NCBI RefSeq assembly: GCF_902388705.1 | Contig: NZ_CABMQJ010000015.1 | Location: forward strand, 1 to 48,934 | Reading direction: 5' to 3' | DNA: 48,934 bases | DNA from: an uncultured Alistipes sp. | GTDB lineage: Bacteria > Bacteroidota > Bacteroidia > Bacteroidales > Rikenellaceae | Shown here: one piece after another, positions 24,286-32,259 of the stretch | How positions within the stretch are numbered: the first letter of the stretch is position 1 | Layout: each line of letters begins with the position of its first letter | Translations under genes and position numbers: made by a program | The notes under the pieces: generated by a model | The model's input: only the letters and a program-made list of their open reading frames with translations | The model's database searches: none | Told to the model about the DNA's origin: nothing

Positions 24286-26231
24286 ACAACAAATATTCAC
24301 TTCCGAAAGACGGGGGCCTGATCGAGGAATCGACCCCGCGCGACATCATCCACCGTTGTGAAAAAATACGCACGACGGTTTACGAGAACGAATATACGGG
24401 CGTTCAGTACGTCGCCGACACCATCGTCAAGGCAATCCGCACCTACAACGAGCTCCATTGCTCGAACGAAGTCTACGAAGAGTCGCAGCCGTTCGTGCTC
24501 GGGCTCACGACGGGCCGCACGCCGCTCGGGCTCTACCGCGAACTGGTAAAACGGCACAAGGAGGGACACATCAGTTTCCGCAACGTGGCCGTATTCAGCC
24601 TCGACGAATTCTACCCCATCCGCTCGACCGAACAGCAGAGCCGCAACTTCCGCATCCACGAGGACTTCCTCAACCACATCGACATCCTGCCCGAGAATAT
24701 CCATATCCCCGACGGCACGGTACCCGAGGATAAGATTTCGGAGTACTGCGCCTCGTACGACCACTCGGTTCGCAAAATCGACCTGATGATTATCGGCGTA
24801 GGCGAAGACGGCCAAATCGGATTCAACGAGCCGGGCTCCTATGCCAAGTCGCGCACGCGGCTGGTGCAGCTGACCCACAACACCCGCAAAATCCAGTCGG
24901 GTGCATTCTTCGGGTTGGAGAACACCCCCAAGATGGCGATTACGATGGGCATCGACACCATCATGCGTGCCGATAAAATCATCCTGATGGCATGGGGCGA
25001 AGAGAAGGCCCAAATTGTACAGAAAGTCGTCGAAGGCGAAATCACCGGCCAGGTTCCCGCCTCGAACCTGCAGGCGCACCCCAACATCGAGGTGGTAATC
25101 GACGAAAATGCGGCGCAGATGCTCACCCGCGAGCAGACGCCGTGGCTCGTCGGTCCCTGCAAATGGACGCCCAAGTTCACCCGCAAGGCCGTGGTATGGC
25201 TGTGCGGCGTGGTGCAGAAGCCGATTCTGAAACTCACCTACAAGGACTACATCGAAAATTCGCTGGGCGAGCTGCTCGAGCAGGGCCGCGCCTACGACCA
25301 GATTAACATCGACGTATTCAACGACCTGCAGCACACCATCACGGGCTGGCCGGGCGGCAAACCCAACGCCGACGACTCGACGCGCCCCGTGCCGTCGAGT
25401 CCGTTCCCCAAGCGCGTAGTGGTATTCTCGCCCCATCCCGACGACGACGTCATTTCGATGGGCGGCACGTTCATCCGCCTCGTACAGCAGGGACACGACG
25501 TGCACGTAGCTTACGAAACTTCGGGCAACGTCGCCGTACACGACGACGTGGTGCTCCAGAACATCGACACGGCGCGCGAACTGGGCTTCGGCGACCACTA
25601 TGCCGAAGTCGAGAAAATCATCGCCACCAAGAAAAAGGGCGAACCCGAACCGCGGCCGCTGCTCGACCTGAAAGGCGCTATCCGCCGCGCCGAGGCGCGC
25701 GCCGCCGTGCGCTCGTTCGGACTCAACCCCGACACCAACGCCCATTTCCTCAACCTGCCGTTCTATGAAACGGGCGGCATCAAGAAAGGGCTGCTCACCG
25801 AGAAAGACATCGAAATCATCGTCAACCTGCTCCGCGAGGTGAAACCCCACCAGATTTACGCCGCCGGCGACCTGGCCGACCCTCACGGCACGCACCGCAC
25901 CGCCATGGAGGCCATCCTCGGCGCACTGGAGGTCATCAAGGACGACGAATGGCTCAAGGAGTGCCACCTGTGGCTCTACCGCGGCGCCTGGATGGAGTGG
26001 GACCTCGGCATGGTCGACATGGCCGTTCCCCTGTCGCCCGACGAGCTGATTATGAAGCGCCACGCCATCTACCGCCACCTCTCGCAAAAGGACATCATGC
26101 CCTTCCCGGGCAGCGACCCCCGCGAGTTCTGGCAGCGCGCCGAGGAGCGGACGCAGAATACCGCACGCCTTTACGACCGCCTCGGCATGGCCGAATACCA
26201 GGCAATCGAGGTATTCGTCAAGATGTTCTGA
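24282..26231 (+). CDS. NagB-like / PIG-L deacetylase-like fusion protein
   Basis: A 649 aa two-domain protein. Residues of about 30-290 form a NagB/6-phosphogluconolactonase-type domain (LTTGRTPLGLYRELV, LDEFYP, GVGEDGQIGFNEPGS). Residues of about 375-640 form a LmbE/PIG-L domain with the zinc motif HPDDD near 384-388 and PHGTHRT near 530. Such fusions are common in Bacteroidales and annotated as glucosamine-6-phosphate deaminase. In NagB the triad D-x-H-x4-E opens the sugar ring; here it reads D176, Q178, E183, so the His is replaced. The second domain could remove the acetyl group from an N-acetyl amino sugar. A canonical nagB lies next door, so the fusion probably does a different job. Confidence 0.88.
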   Translation: MNNKYSLPKDGGLIEESTPRDIIHRCEKIRTTVYENEYTGVQYVADTIVKAIRTYNELHCSNEVYEESQPFVLGLTTGRTPLGLYRELVKRHKEGHISFRNVAVFSLDEFYPIRSTEQQSRNFRIHEDFLNHIDILPENIHIPDGTVPEDKISEYCASYDHSVRKIDLMIIGVGEDGQIGFNEPGSYAKSRTRLVQLTHNTRKIQSGAFFGLENTPKMAITMGIDTIMRADKIILMAWGEEKAQIVQKVVEGEITGQVPASNLQAHPNIEVVIDENAAQMLTREQTPWLVGPCKWTPKFTRKAVVWLCGVVQKPILKLTYKDYIENSLGELLEQGRAYDQINIDVFNDLQHTITGWPGGKPNADDSTRPVPSSPFPKRVVVFSPHPDDDVISMGGTFIRLVQQGHDVHVAYETSGNVAVHDDVVLQNIDTARELGFGDHYAEVEKIIATKKKGEPEPRPLLDLKGAIRRAEARAAVRSFGLNPDTNAHFLNLPFYETGGIKKGLLTEKDIEIIVNLLREVKPHQIYAAGDLADPHGTHRTAMEAILGALEVIKDDEWLKECHLWLYRGAWMEWDLGMVDMAVPLSPDELIMKRHAIYRHLSQKDIMPFPGSDPREFWQRAEERTQNTARLYDRLGMAEYQAIEVFVKMF

Positions 26232-26270
26232 CACCGAATATTATAATATACCAATTAACCATTCAAACTT

Positions 26271-27062
26271 ATGCGACTGATTATCGAAGACACGCAGGAG
26301 AACGCAGGCCGCTGGGCTGCGCACTACATCGTGGAACAGATTAACAAAAAACAGGCTGCCGGCGGCACGTTCGTGCTGGGACTGCCTACGGGCTCGACCC
26401 CGCTGACGACCTATAAGGAGCTGATCGCCCTGCACAAGGCAGGCAAGGTGTCGTTCAAGGAGGTCATTACGTTCAACATGGACGAGTACGTCGGGCTGCC
26501 CGAGGAGCATCCCGAAAGCTACCATTCGTTCATGTGGAACAACTTCTTCAAACACGTGGACGTCAACCCGGCGAATGTCAACATCCTCGACGGCAACGCT
26601 CCCGACCTGCAGAAAGAGTGCGAGTTGTACGAGGAGAAAATCCGCCGTGCAGGCGGCATCGACCTCTTTCTGGGCGGCGTCGGCGAGGACGGGCACCTGG
26701 CTTTCAACGAGCCTTTCTCGTCGCTCAACTCGCGTACGCGCGTCAAGACGCTGACCTACGACACGCTCGTGGTGAACTCGCGCTTCTTCGACAACGACGT
26801 GAACAAGGTTCCCAAGCAAGCCATGTCGGTCGGCGTCGCCACGGTGCTCGACTCGAAGCAGGTGCTGATCCTCGCGCTCGGCCACAAAAAAGCCCGCGCC
26901 TTGCAGCAGTGTGTCGAGGGGCCCTACTCGCACGTCTGCACGATTTCGGCCATGCAGGTGCATCCGCACGGAATCGTCGTGTGCGACGAACCCGCAACCG
27001 TGGAACTGAAAGTCGGCACGTACCGCTACTTCAAGGACATCGAGAAGGAGAACCTGATCTGA
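26271..27062 (+). CDS. nagB: Glucosamine-6-phosphate deaminase
   Basis: Canonical NagB, 263 aa, converting glucosamine-6-phosphate to fructose-6-phosphate and ammonia. The active-site triad is complete: D140, H142 and E147 in GVGEDGHLAFNEP. The early glycine loop LGLPTGSTPLTTYKELI and the substrate loop NMDEYVGLPEEHPESYHSFM are present. It is the last gene of the operon, 39 bases after the fusion gene, and is followed by a terminator. With the kinase and deacetylase-like domain it can feed amino sugars into glycolysis. Confidence 0.96.
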   Translation: MRLIIEDTQENAGRWAAHYIVEQINKKQAAGGTFVLGLPTGSTPLTTYKELIALHKAGKVSFKEVITFNMDEYVGLPEEHPESYHSFMWNNFFKHVDVNPANVNILDGNAPDLQKECELYEEKIRRAGGIDLFLGGVGEDGHLAFNEPFSSLNSRTRVKTLTYDTLVVNSRFFDNDVNKVPKQAMSVGVATVLDSKQVLILALGHKKARALQQCVEGPYSHVCTISAMQVHPHGIVVCDEPATVELKVGTYRYFKDIEKENLI

Positions 27063-27085
27063 ACCCGGACAGGCTCCAAATAACC

Positions 27086-27115
27086 AATCCCCGCAGGCCG
27101 ATGCCTACGGGGATT
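27086..27115 (+). terminator. Terminator of the amino-sugar operon
   Basis: AATCCCCG-AGG pairs with CCT-CGGGGATT, with one mismatch and a six-base loop, followed by T6. Confidence 0.85.
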
Positions 27116-27240
27116 TTTTCGGTTCCGAACCGCGGCCCCGGCCTGCCGCCGGACGGCCCCCGGCAACCGTCCGCCCCGAACCGGACACCGGACACTACAA
27201 CCGGACACTGGCAGCCAGACGCCGGCGAAGCGACAAAAAA

Positions 27241-27272
27241 TTCCCCGTACGGCAGGCAGGCTGTACGGGGAA
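27241..27272 (-). terminator. Terminator of the DUF4465 pair
   Basis: TTCCCCGTAC pairs with GTACGGGGAA; on the minus strand it runs into six U. It lies about 40 bases after the stop at 27314. Confidence 0.82.
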
Positions 27273-27313
27273 CTCGTTTAAGCTGCACTAATCTCTCAAC
27301 AGGCCGGCTTAAA

Positions 27314-28132
27314 TTATTGGACGTCGGGCTTCAGCAACCCGATTTCGTCGATACAGAAGTAGGTCGGATCCGCCAGGTAGTTGCAAACCGCCTTGAAGAC
27401 CAGCTTGTCCACCGCACCGAACGACGACAGGTCGACCTTGCGCCAGCCGCTCAATTTCGACTTTCCGGCAACAAGCGTTTCCGTGATACTGCCCTTTTCC
27501 ACACCGCCGAGCGATCCGGTGATTTTCACCTGGAAGCTATCGGTATCCGCTCCCGTGAAATAATTATACACCCAGGTCGAATTGGCGATATAAAGATGAG
27601 CGACGATGCGCGGTTCGAGCAAATCTACCGTCGGATAACCCGAATCACTCATATACTCGGGATACATTTCTGTCGGCGAATTGGAGTCGTAAAATACGGC
27701 AAAAGTTTCCGTACCGTTGGCTCCGCCGTCGGCCCACACGGAGAACTGCTGCTTACTGGAGGGAGCGGCCGCATTCCGGTCGTACATCCGTGAAAGCCCG
27801 ATGCCGCCCCACCCGTCGTACTGCGATGAATAATAGGCATTGAAAACCAGATTCTGATCTGCCGTCGAAAAAAGCATGCCGTCAAAATCCGCATCCACAG
27901 CGTATTCCTTCGCACAAAAAGCGTTCGTATAGGTATAATCCCCCATTCCCATCAGGGACATCGTAACGGGGCCGAGTTTCACGTCGTCGCCAGTCATGGC
28001 ATCGAGCAGGTGCTCGGAGGCCTCGAACGATACTACTTCGCCGTCAAACGGCTTCTCACGCGGACTGTCCTCGTCCGAGCAGGCGGCAAATGCAAGGGCA
28101 GCCGCCGCAATCAATAAAAATTTCCCTGTCAT
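27314..28132 (-). CDS. DUF4465 lipoprotein, BtuH-like (second of pair)
   Basis: About 272 aa lipoprotein. The start at 28132 gives a clear lipoprotein signal (KFLLIAAAALAFAACSDE, Cys near 18); a longer frame reaches 28201, but it would overlap the gene upstream and bury the signal. The DUF4465 fold is recognised from the YDGWGGIGLSRMYD region, FSVWADGGANGTETFAVFYD, the IANSTWVYNYFT strand and a terminal FCIDEIGL. Surface lipoproteins of this family (BtuH) bind vitamin B12 in Bacteroides, as I recall. It starts 4 bases after its paralogue and lies under the same cobalamin riboswitch, which supports corrinoid capture at the cell surface. Confidence 0.84.
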   Translation of the reverse strand: MTGKFLLIAAAALAFAACSDEDSPREKPFDGEVVSFEASEHLLDAMTGDDVKLGPVTMSLMGMGDYTYTNAFCAKEYAVDADFDGMLFSTADQNLVFNAYYSSQYDGWGGIGLSRMYDRNAAAPSSKQQFSVWADGGANGTETFAVFYDSNSPTEMYPEYMSDSGYPTVDLLEPRIVAHLYIANSTWVYNYFTGADTDSFQVKITGSLGGVEKGSITETLVAGKSKLSGWRKVDLSSFGAVDKLVFKAVCNYLADPTYFCIDEIGLLKPDVQ

Positions 28133-28136
28133 AAGA

Positions 28137-28916
28137 TCACTTGTTGTATTCGAGATCATCAATTGCGAAATAGAGCGGGCACATCGAATCTTCCGTTTCA
28201 ACGACGAAAGTCATCGAAGTCACCGTGCCGAGAGCTGTCAGGTCTATCGTTTCCCATCCGGTTTTAACCGTACCCGCAGTGCCGTCGACCAGCGTCACCT
28301 CAACCTTGCCGGTTTCAATCCCGCTGTTATAGCCGGTAATAACACCTTTTACATCGACGGGCTCCGCCGGATTCGTTTCGTTTTTGAAATAGAGGTAGAG
28401 GTAAGTCGTATTGGCTACCGCCACACGCTGGGGTTTCACCCCACCGACAAAATGAATCGCAGGGACTCCGTATTCCCCTCCGGTCCACTTGCCGTAATAA
28501 AGGACAGCGAACTGTGCCGAGCCGTTGGCACCGCCCTGTGCGTAAACGCTTTTGTCATTGGCAAAACCGGCCGTACTCATATCCGTATGGTTCGAAATCA
28601 CGAAACCGTTCCACGAATCGTAGGCCATCTCGTAAAGGCCGAGATAATCGGTATACAGCGATTGGAACGCAGCGTCTCCCTCGGTATAAATCGGAGCGAA
28701 GAAATATTTCGAACCATCACCGAAAAAAGCGGCTTCCTTATCGTCTTCGCCAAGCGTCACAGCCTGCGATTTACCCCAGATATAGCCGTCGTCGCCAAGA
28801 CGCGCCTCTTCGAAAGCAACGGTATAAGAGGCCGGGAGTTCAAAATAATTGTACTCGTCATCCGAGCAGGCGGCTAAAGCCGAAGCCGCAAAGGCTAAAA
28901 GGAGAAGTTTTTTCAT
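28137..28916 (-). CDS. DUF4465 lipoprotein, BtuH-like (first of pair)
   Basis: A 259 aa lipoprotein (KKLLLLAFAASALAACSDDE, Cys near 17). It shows the same DUF4465 pattern as its neighbour (YDSWNGFVISNHTD, YAQGGANGSAQFAVLYYG, TTYLYLYFKN, LYFAIDDLEY) but is clearly diverged, so the pair is an old duplication. It is the first gene behind the cobalamin riboswitch and its terminator, so expression should fall when B12 is abundant. Surface corrinoid binding is the likely role, by analogy with BtuH. No BtuB, BtuG or BtuCDF genes are in the window. Confidence 0.86.
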   Translation of the reverse strand: MKKLLLLAFAASALAACSDDEYNYFELPASYTVAFEEARLGDDGYIWGKSQAVTLGEDDKEAAFFGDGSKYFFAPIYTEGDAAFQSLYTDYLGLYEMAYDSWNGFVISNHTDMSTAGFANDKSVYAQGGANGSAQFAVLYYGKWTGGEYGVPAIHFVGGVKPQRVAVANTTYLYLYFKNETNPAEPVDVKGVITGYNSGIETGKVEVTLVDGTAGTVKTGWETIDLTALGTVTSMTFVVETEDSMCPLYFAIDDLEYNK

Positions 28917-28950
28917 CTTTCGTTTGTTTTTATGTGCATAAAATAAAAAA

Positions 28951-28998
28951 TCCGGTTCCGAACTCCCGGAATCGAATCCACCATTTTACGCAACCGGA
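28951..28998 (-). terminator. Riboswitch-linked terminator before the DUF4465 genes
   Basis: TCCGGTT (28951-28957) pairs with AACCGGA (28992-28998). On the minus strand the stem is followed by a run of U and ends about 35 bases before the first DUF4465 start codon. An alternative short helix, TTCCG/CGGAA (28956-28960 with 28967-28971), overlaps it. This fits control by transcription termination. Confidence 0.6.
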
Positions 28999-29114
28999 CT
29001 GCACATATAAAATATGCCTGTCCTCACAACAAACGTCCGGCACTACCGTGCCTCCGTCCGAAGCGCTCCGTTCTCCGCAGAGCCAGCCCGAAAATAAGGA
29101 TTCTCCCACCGGGA

Positions 29115-29270
29115 GACGCAAGGCAGGTCTTCTGGCTCGTTCCAGCCGCAACGCCTTCCCGGCCGGAGCCAGTGGCTAAAGAGTGTGCGGCAACAGACGG
29201 AACTTACAGCAGCGGGAACTGCTGCCGAATTTCACGGCATTCCCATTTAATCACGCCGGGCCTTGCCAGC
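29115..29270 (-). promoter_or_regulatory. Cobalamin riboswitch
   Basis: The minus strand carries the B12 box AGCCAGAAGACCTGCC (plus 29122-29137), the conserved TGGGAATGCCGTGAA segment upstream, and the CAGCAG...CTGCTGTAAG element. The outer helix P1 is GCAAGGC (29260-29266) with GCCTTGC (29118-29124). The aptamer is about 150 bases. A -7 promoter box lies 23-30 bases before P1 and a terminator lies between the aptamer and the DUF4465 genes. Confidence 0.93.
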
Positions 29271-29292
29271 CCCTTTGTGAACCATTGCGGTG

Positions 29293-29300
29293 CAAAGTTA
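29293..29300 (-). promoter_or_regulatory. -7 box driving the riboswitch transcript
   Basis: The minus strand reads TAACTTTG, an exact TAnnTTTG match. Transcription should start near 29286, just ahead of the aptamer. Confidence 0.65.
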
Positions 29301-29313
29301 AAAAATAAATTCG

Positions 29314-29321
29314 TATCTTTG
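29314..29321 (+). promoter_or_regulatory. -7 box for fabD
   Basis: TATCTTTG matches TAnnTTTG, 29 bases before the fabD ATG. It lies back to back with the riboswitch promoter, 13 bases apart. Confidence 0.65.
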
Positions 29322-29350
29322 CCGACGCAAACAAAAATTCTGCAATAATT

Positions 29351-30232
29351 ATGAAACACGCATACGTATTTCCGGGACAGGGCGCACAGGCTGTCGGTAT
29401 GGGCAAAGACCTCTACGACAACGTTCCCGAGGCAAAAGAACTTTTCGAGAAAGCCAACGAAATCCTCGGATTCCGCATCACGGACATCATGTTCGCCGGC
29501 ACGGACGACGAACTCAAGCAGACCAAGGTAACACAGCCTGCCGTATTCCTCCACTCGGTAATCATGGCCAAAGCGCTCGGCGTGAAGCCCGACGCCGCAG
29601 CCGGACACTCGCTGGGCGAGTTCTCGGCGCTGGTAGTCGCAGGGGCACTCTCGTTCGAGGACGGTCTTAAGCTCGTTTCGAAACGTGCCATGGCCATGCA
29701 GGCCGCCTGCGAGGCACAGCCCGGCACGATGGCCGCCATCCTCGGTTTGGAGGACAAGGTCGTCGAAGATATTTGCGCTTCGGTCGACGGCGTGGTCGTA
29801 GCCGCCAATTACAACTGCCCGGGGCAGCTCGTGATTTCGGGCGCCGTGGAGGCTGTTGAGGCAGCCTGCGAGAAAGCCAAGGAGGCAGGCGCACGCCGCG
29901 CCCTGCGTCTGCCGGTAGGCGGCGCATTCCACTCGCCGCTGATGGAGCCCGCCAAGCAGGAGTTGGAGAAAGCAATCGCCGAAGCTCCGTTCCAAACGCC
30001 GGTATGCCCGATCTACCAGAACGTCGACGCCAAGCCCTACACCGATCCCGCACAAATCAAGGCCAACCTGATTGCACAGCTGACGGCTCCGGTACGCTGG
30101 ACGTACATCGTCAAGAACATGATTGCCGACGGCGTGACGGAGTTCACGGAACTCGGCCCCGGCACTGTGCTGCAGGGTCTTATCAAAAAAGTCGACGCAG
30201 CAGCAGTCGTCGAATCGAAATCGACGCTATAG
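29351..30232 (+). CDS. fabD: Malonyl-CoA:ACP transacylase
   Basis: FabD, 293 aa, loads malonyl groups on acyl carrier protein for fatty acid synthesis. The N-terminal FPGQGAQ motif, the nucleophile S87 in GHSLGE, R112 in SKRAMAM and the catalytic His in GGAFHSPLM are all present, and the length is standard. It has its own promoter and is followed by a strong terminator, so it is a single-gene unit. No other fab genes lie nearby. Confidence 0.96.
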   Translation: MKHAYVFPGQGAQAVGMGKDLYDNVPEAKELFEKANEILGFRITDIMFAGTDDELKQTKVTQPAVFLHSVIMAKALGVKPDAAAGHSLGEFSALVVAGALSFEDGLKLVSKRAMAMQAACEAQPGTMAAILGLEDKVVEDICASVDGVVVAANYNCPGQLVISGAVEAVEAACEKAKEAGARRALRLPVGGAFHSPLMEPAKQELEKAIAEAPFQTPVCPIYQNVDAKPYTDPAQIKANLIAQLTAPVRWTYIVKNMIADGVTEFTELGPGTVLQGLIKKVDAAAVVESKSTL

Positions 30233-30251
30233 TCTGAACAGGCGCAAAGCT

Positions 30252-30286
30252 AAAAGGAACGGTCTGATTTACAGATCGTTCCTTTT
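30252..30286 (+). terminator. Terminator of fabD
   Basis: AAAAGGAACG-TCTG pairs with CAGA-CGTTCCTTTT (one G-T wobble) around a short loop, followed by a pyrimidine-rich stretch. Confidence 0.8.
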
Positions 30287-30358
30287 GCTTTTATATATTT
30301 TGAAACAAAATTTATTAAATTTTATTAAAAACATGTTGTGTTTTTTAAATATACTTAT

Positions 30359-30366
30359 TATATTTG
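30359..30366 (+). promoter_or_regulatory. Promoter of the ROK regulator
   Basis: The -7 box TATATTTG has a -33 TTG at 30336-30338, exactly 20 bases upstream. The ATG follows at 30397. Confidence 0.72.
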
Positions 30367-30396
30367 CAGAGGTTTAGTTAAAATGGGACAGAACGG

Positions 30397-31626
30397 ATGA
30401 CATCACTCACCGAATTTTTCAACAAGCACGAGGACGACACCCTCAAGGGTATTTCGCACAAGAACAGCATCATCAAACGCAACATCATCGCCCACATGGC
30501 GGTGAACGGCGAATGCACGCTGTCGGAGCTGACCAAGGAACTGCACATCAGCGTTCCGACCATCACCAAACTCGTACAGGAGCTCGTCGATGAGAATATC
30601 GTTACGGATTTGGGCAAGGTGGAAACCCCGGGCGGACGACGTCCCAACATCTTCGGCCTCGCCAATTCGGCCATCTATTTCGCGGGCGTGAACGTCGGAC
30701 GCGACAACATGACGTTCCTGATTACCGACCTGCAGAACAACATCATCAAGGAGGAGTACGACTACACGTTCGAACTGCAGGACAGGCCGCAGTGCATCGA
30801 GCGCATCTGTTCCAACATCGAGAACTTTATCGCCACATGCGGCATCGACCGCGGCAAGATTCTCGGGCTGGGCGTCTGCATGACCGGACGCGTCAATCCC
30901 GACACGGGCCGCAGCTACAAATATTTCACCACCAGCGAACAGTCGCTGCGCGACATCCTCGAGGAGCGCGTAGGGCTGCGCGTACTGCTCGAAAACGACA
31001 CCCGCGCCCGCTGCTATGCGGAATACACGTGCGGCAAATCGAAAGACGAGAGCAACGTCCTCTATCTGCACATGGGCCGCGGCGTAGCCATCGGCATCGT
31101 CGTGGACGGGCAGCTCTACTACGGCAAGAGCGGTTTCGCGGGGGAATTCGGGCACATCCCGTTCTTCGACAACGAAATCATCTGCTCGTGCGGCAAGAAA
31201 GGCTGCCTCGAAACCGAGGTGTCGGGCATCGCCATCGAGGACAAGATGTGCCGCCTGATCGAACAGGGCGTAAACACAATCCTCAAGGAGAAATACGACC
31301 AGCAGAAGACCATACACATCGACGACATCATCGCGGCGGCGAAGAACGACGACAACCTCTCCATCGAACTGATCGAGGAGGCGGGCGAGAAAGTCGGCAA
31401 GGCCGTGGCGTTCCTCATCAATACGTTCAACCCCGAAACGGTCATCGTCGGCGGCAATATGGCAGCCGCAGGGGACTACATCATGCTGCCCCTGAAATCG
31501 GCGACCAACAAATACTCGCTCAACCTCGTCTACAAGGACACCAAGTTCCGCGTATCGAAAATGACCGAGAACGCCAACGCATGGGGCGTGGCGATGCTTA
31601 TCCGCAACAATATCATCGGTATCTGA
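30397..31626 (+). CDS. ROK family transcriptional regulator (NagC/XylR type)
   Basis: A 409 aa repressor-type ROK protein. Residues of about 20-80 form a winged helix-turn-helix (CTLSELTKELHISVPTITKLVQEL). The ROK body has the ATP-site-like motifs, LENDTRARCYAE, and the zinc cluster CSCGKKGCLE, where the sugar kinase at 19957 has no such cluster. It probably senses a sugar or sugar phosphate and controls carbohydrate genes. Candidates in the window are the amino-sugar operon and galK, but no shared operator was recognised. The GNAT gene overlaps its stop by one base. Confidence 0.9.
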   Translation: MTSLTEFFNKHEDDTLKGISHKNSIIKRNIIAHMAVNGECTLSELTKELHISVPTITKLVQELVDENIVTDLGKVETPGGRRPNIFGLANSAIYFAGVNVGRDNMTFLITDLQNNIIKEEYDYTFELQDRPQCIERICSNIENFIATCGIDRGKILGLGVCMTGRVNPDTGRSYKYFTTSEQSLRDILEERVGLRVLLENDTRARCYAEYTCGKSKDESNVLYLHMGRGVAIGIVVDGQLYYGKSGFAGEFGHIPFFDNEIICSCGKKGCLETEVSGIAIEDKMCRLIEQGVNTILKEKYDQQKTIHIDDIIAAAKNDDNLSIELIEEAGEKVGKAVAFLINTFNPETVIVGGNMAAAGDYIMLPLKSATNKYSLNLVYKDTKFRVSKMTENANAWGVAMLIRNNIIGI

Positions 31627-32147
31627 TGAATCTGCAGGGCCGGACGATGCGGCTGCGCGCCCTCGAACCGGGCGACATCGACCGGATGTACGCCTGGGAA
31701 AACGACACGCAAATTTGGAGCGTCAGCGGCACGCTGGCGCCCTTTTCCCGCCATACGCTCGAACGGTTCATCGAAGAACAGCGATTCGACATTTTCCAGG
31801 CCCGCCAGCAGCGGCTCGTCATCGAAATCCCCGAAGGCGACGCCGTCGGGGCACTCGACCTTTTCGAGCTGGATCCGCTCAACCGCCGGGCCGGGCTCGG
31901 CATCCTGATCCACGACGCCGGGCAGCGGGGCAAAGGCTACGCCTCGGATGCCGTTCAAACCGCCTGCCGCTATGCACACGACGTGCTGGGGCTGCACCAG
32001 TTATGGTGCAACGTGGGCGCCGGCAACGCCGCCAGCATCGCCCTTTTCCGCAAAGCGGGATTCAGCGAAATCGGCATCAAACGGGAGTGGCAATGGCAGC
32101 CCGACGGCTACCGGGACGAAATACTCATGCAGAAAATACTGGAATAG
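31626..32147 (+). CDS. GNAT family N-acetyltransferase (RimJ/RimL type)
   Basis: A 173 aa acetyltransferase whose ATG shares one base with the ROK regulator stop (TGATG). It matches RimJ/RimL-like proteins: an N-terminal MRLRALEPGDIDRMYAWEN, the acetyl-CoA loop QRGKGYASDAV, and the terminal VGAGNAASIALFRKAGFSEIG. The gene lies inside a much longer open frame that begins at 30792, which is antisense-like noise over the regulator; the overlapping ATG at 31626 is the right start. The substrate may be a protein N-terminus or a small molecule such as spermidine. A bidirectional terminator follows. Confidence 0.88.
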   Translation: MNLQGRTMRLRALEPGDIDRMYAWENDTQIWSVSGTLAPFSRHTLERFIEEQRFDIFQARQQRLVIEIPEGDAVGALDLFELDPLNRRAGLGILIHDAGQRGKGYASDAVQTACRYAHDVLGLHQLWCNVGAGNAASIALFRKAGFSEIGIKREWQWQPDGYRDEILMQKILE

Positions 32148-32207
32148 GAAACGGTGCCGCATATCCGGAAAATATTACCCGTCACCGCCCGCATTCGTAA
32201 AAAATTA

Positions 32208-32240
32208 CAAAAGCCCCACCTTTGCAGGATGGGGCTTTTG
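32208..32240. terminator. Shared terminator of the GNAT gene and galK
   Basis: CAAAAGCCCCA pairs with TGGGGCTTTTG around a 12-base loop. A and T flanks allow use in both directions between two convergent genes. Confidence 0.82.
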
Positions 32241-32259
32241 CATAAAAATCTGCCGTACC

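Noticed and set aside
24297..26234. 645 aa open frame antisense to the NagB/PIG-L fusion
   Set aside because: It mirrors the codon pattern of a high-GC gene; the composition is odd, there is no family motif, and the plus-strand gene is certain.
27120..27240. Repeated CCGGACAC-like words, possible CRISPR or repeat array
   Set aside because: The repeats are about nine bases long, irregular and few, without spacers of fixed size. It is GC-rich spacer between two terminators.
30792..32147. 451 aa open frame ending with the GNAT acetyltransferase
   Set aside because: Only its last 173 codons are a gene; the first part is an out-of-frame reading of the ROK regulator. The true start is the ATG at 31626.
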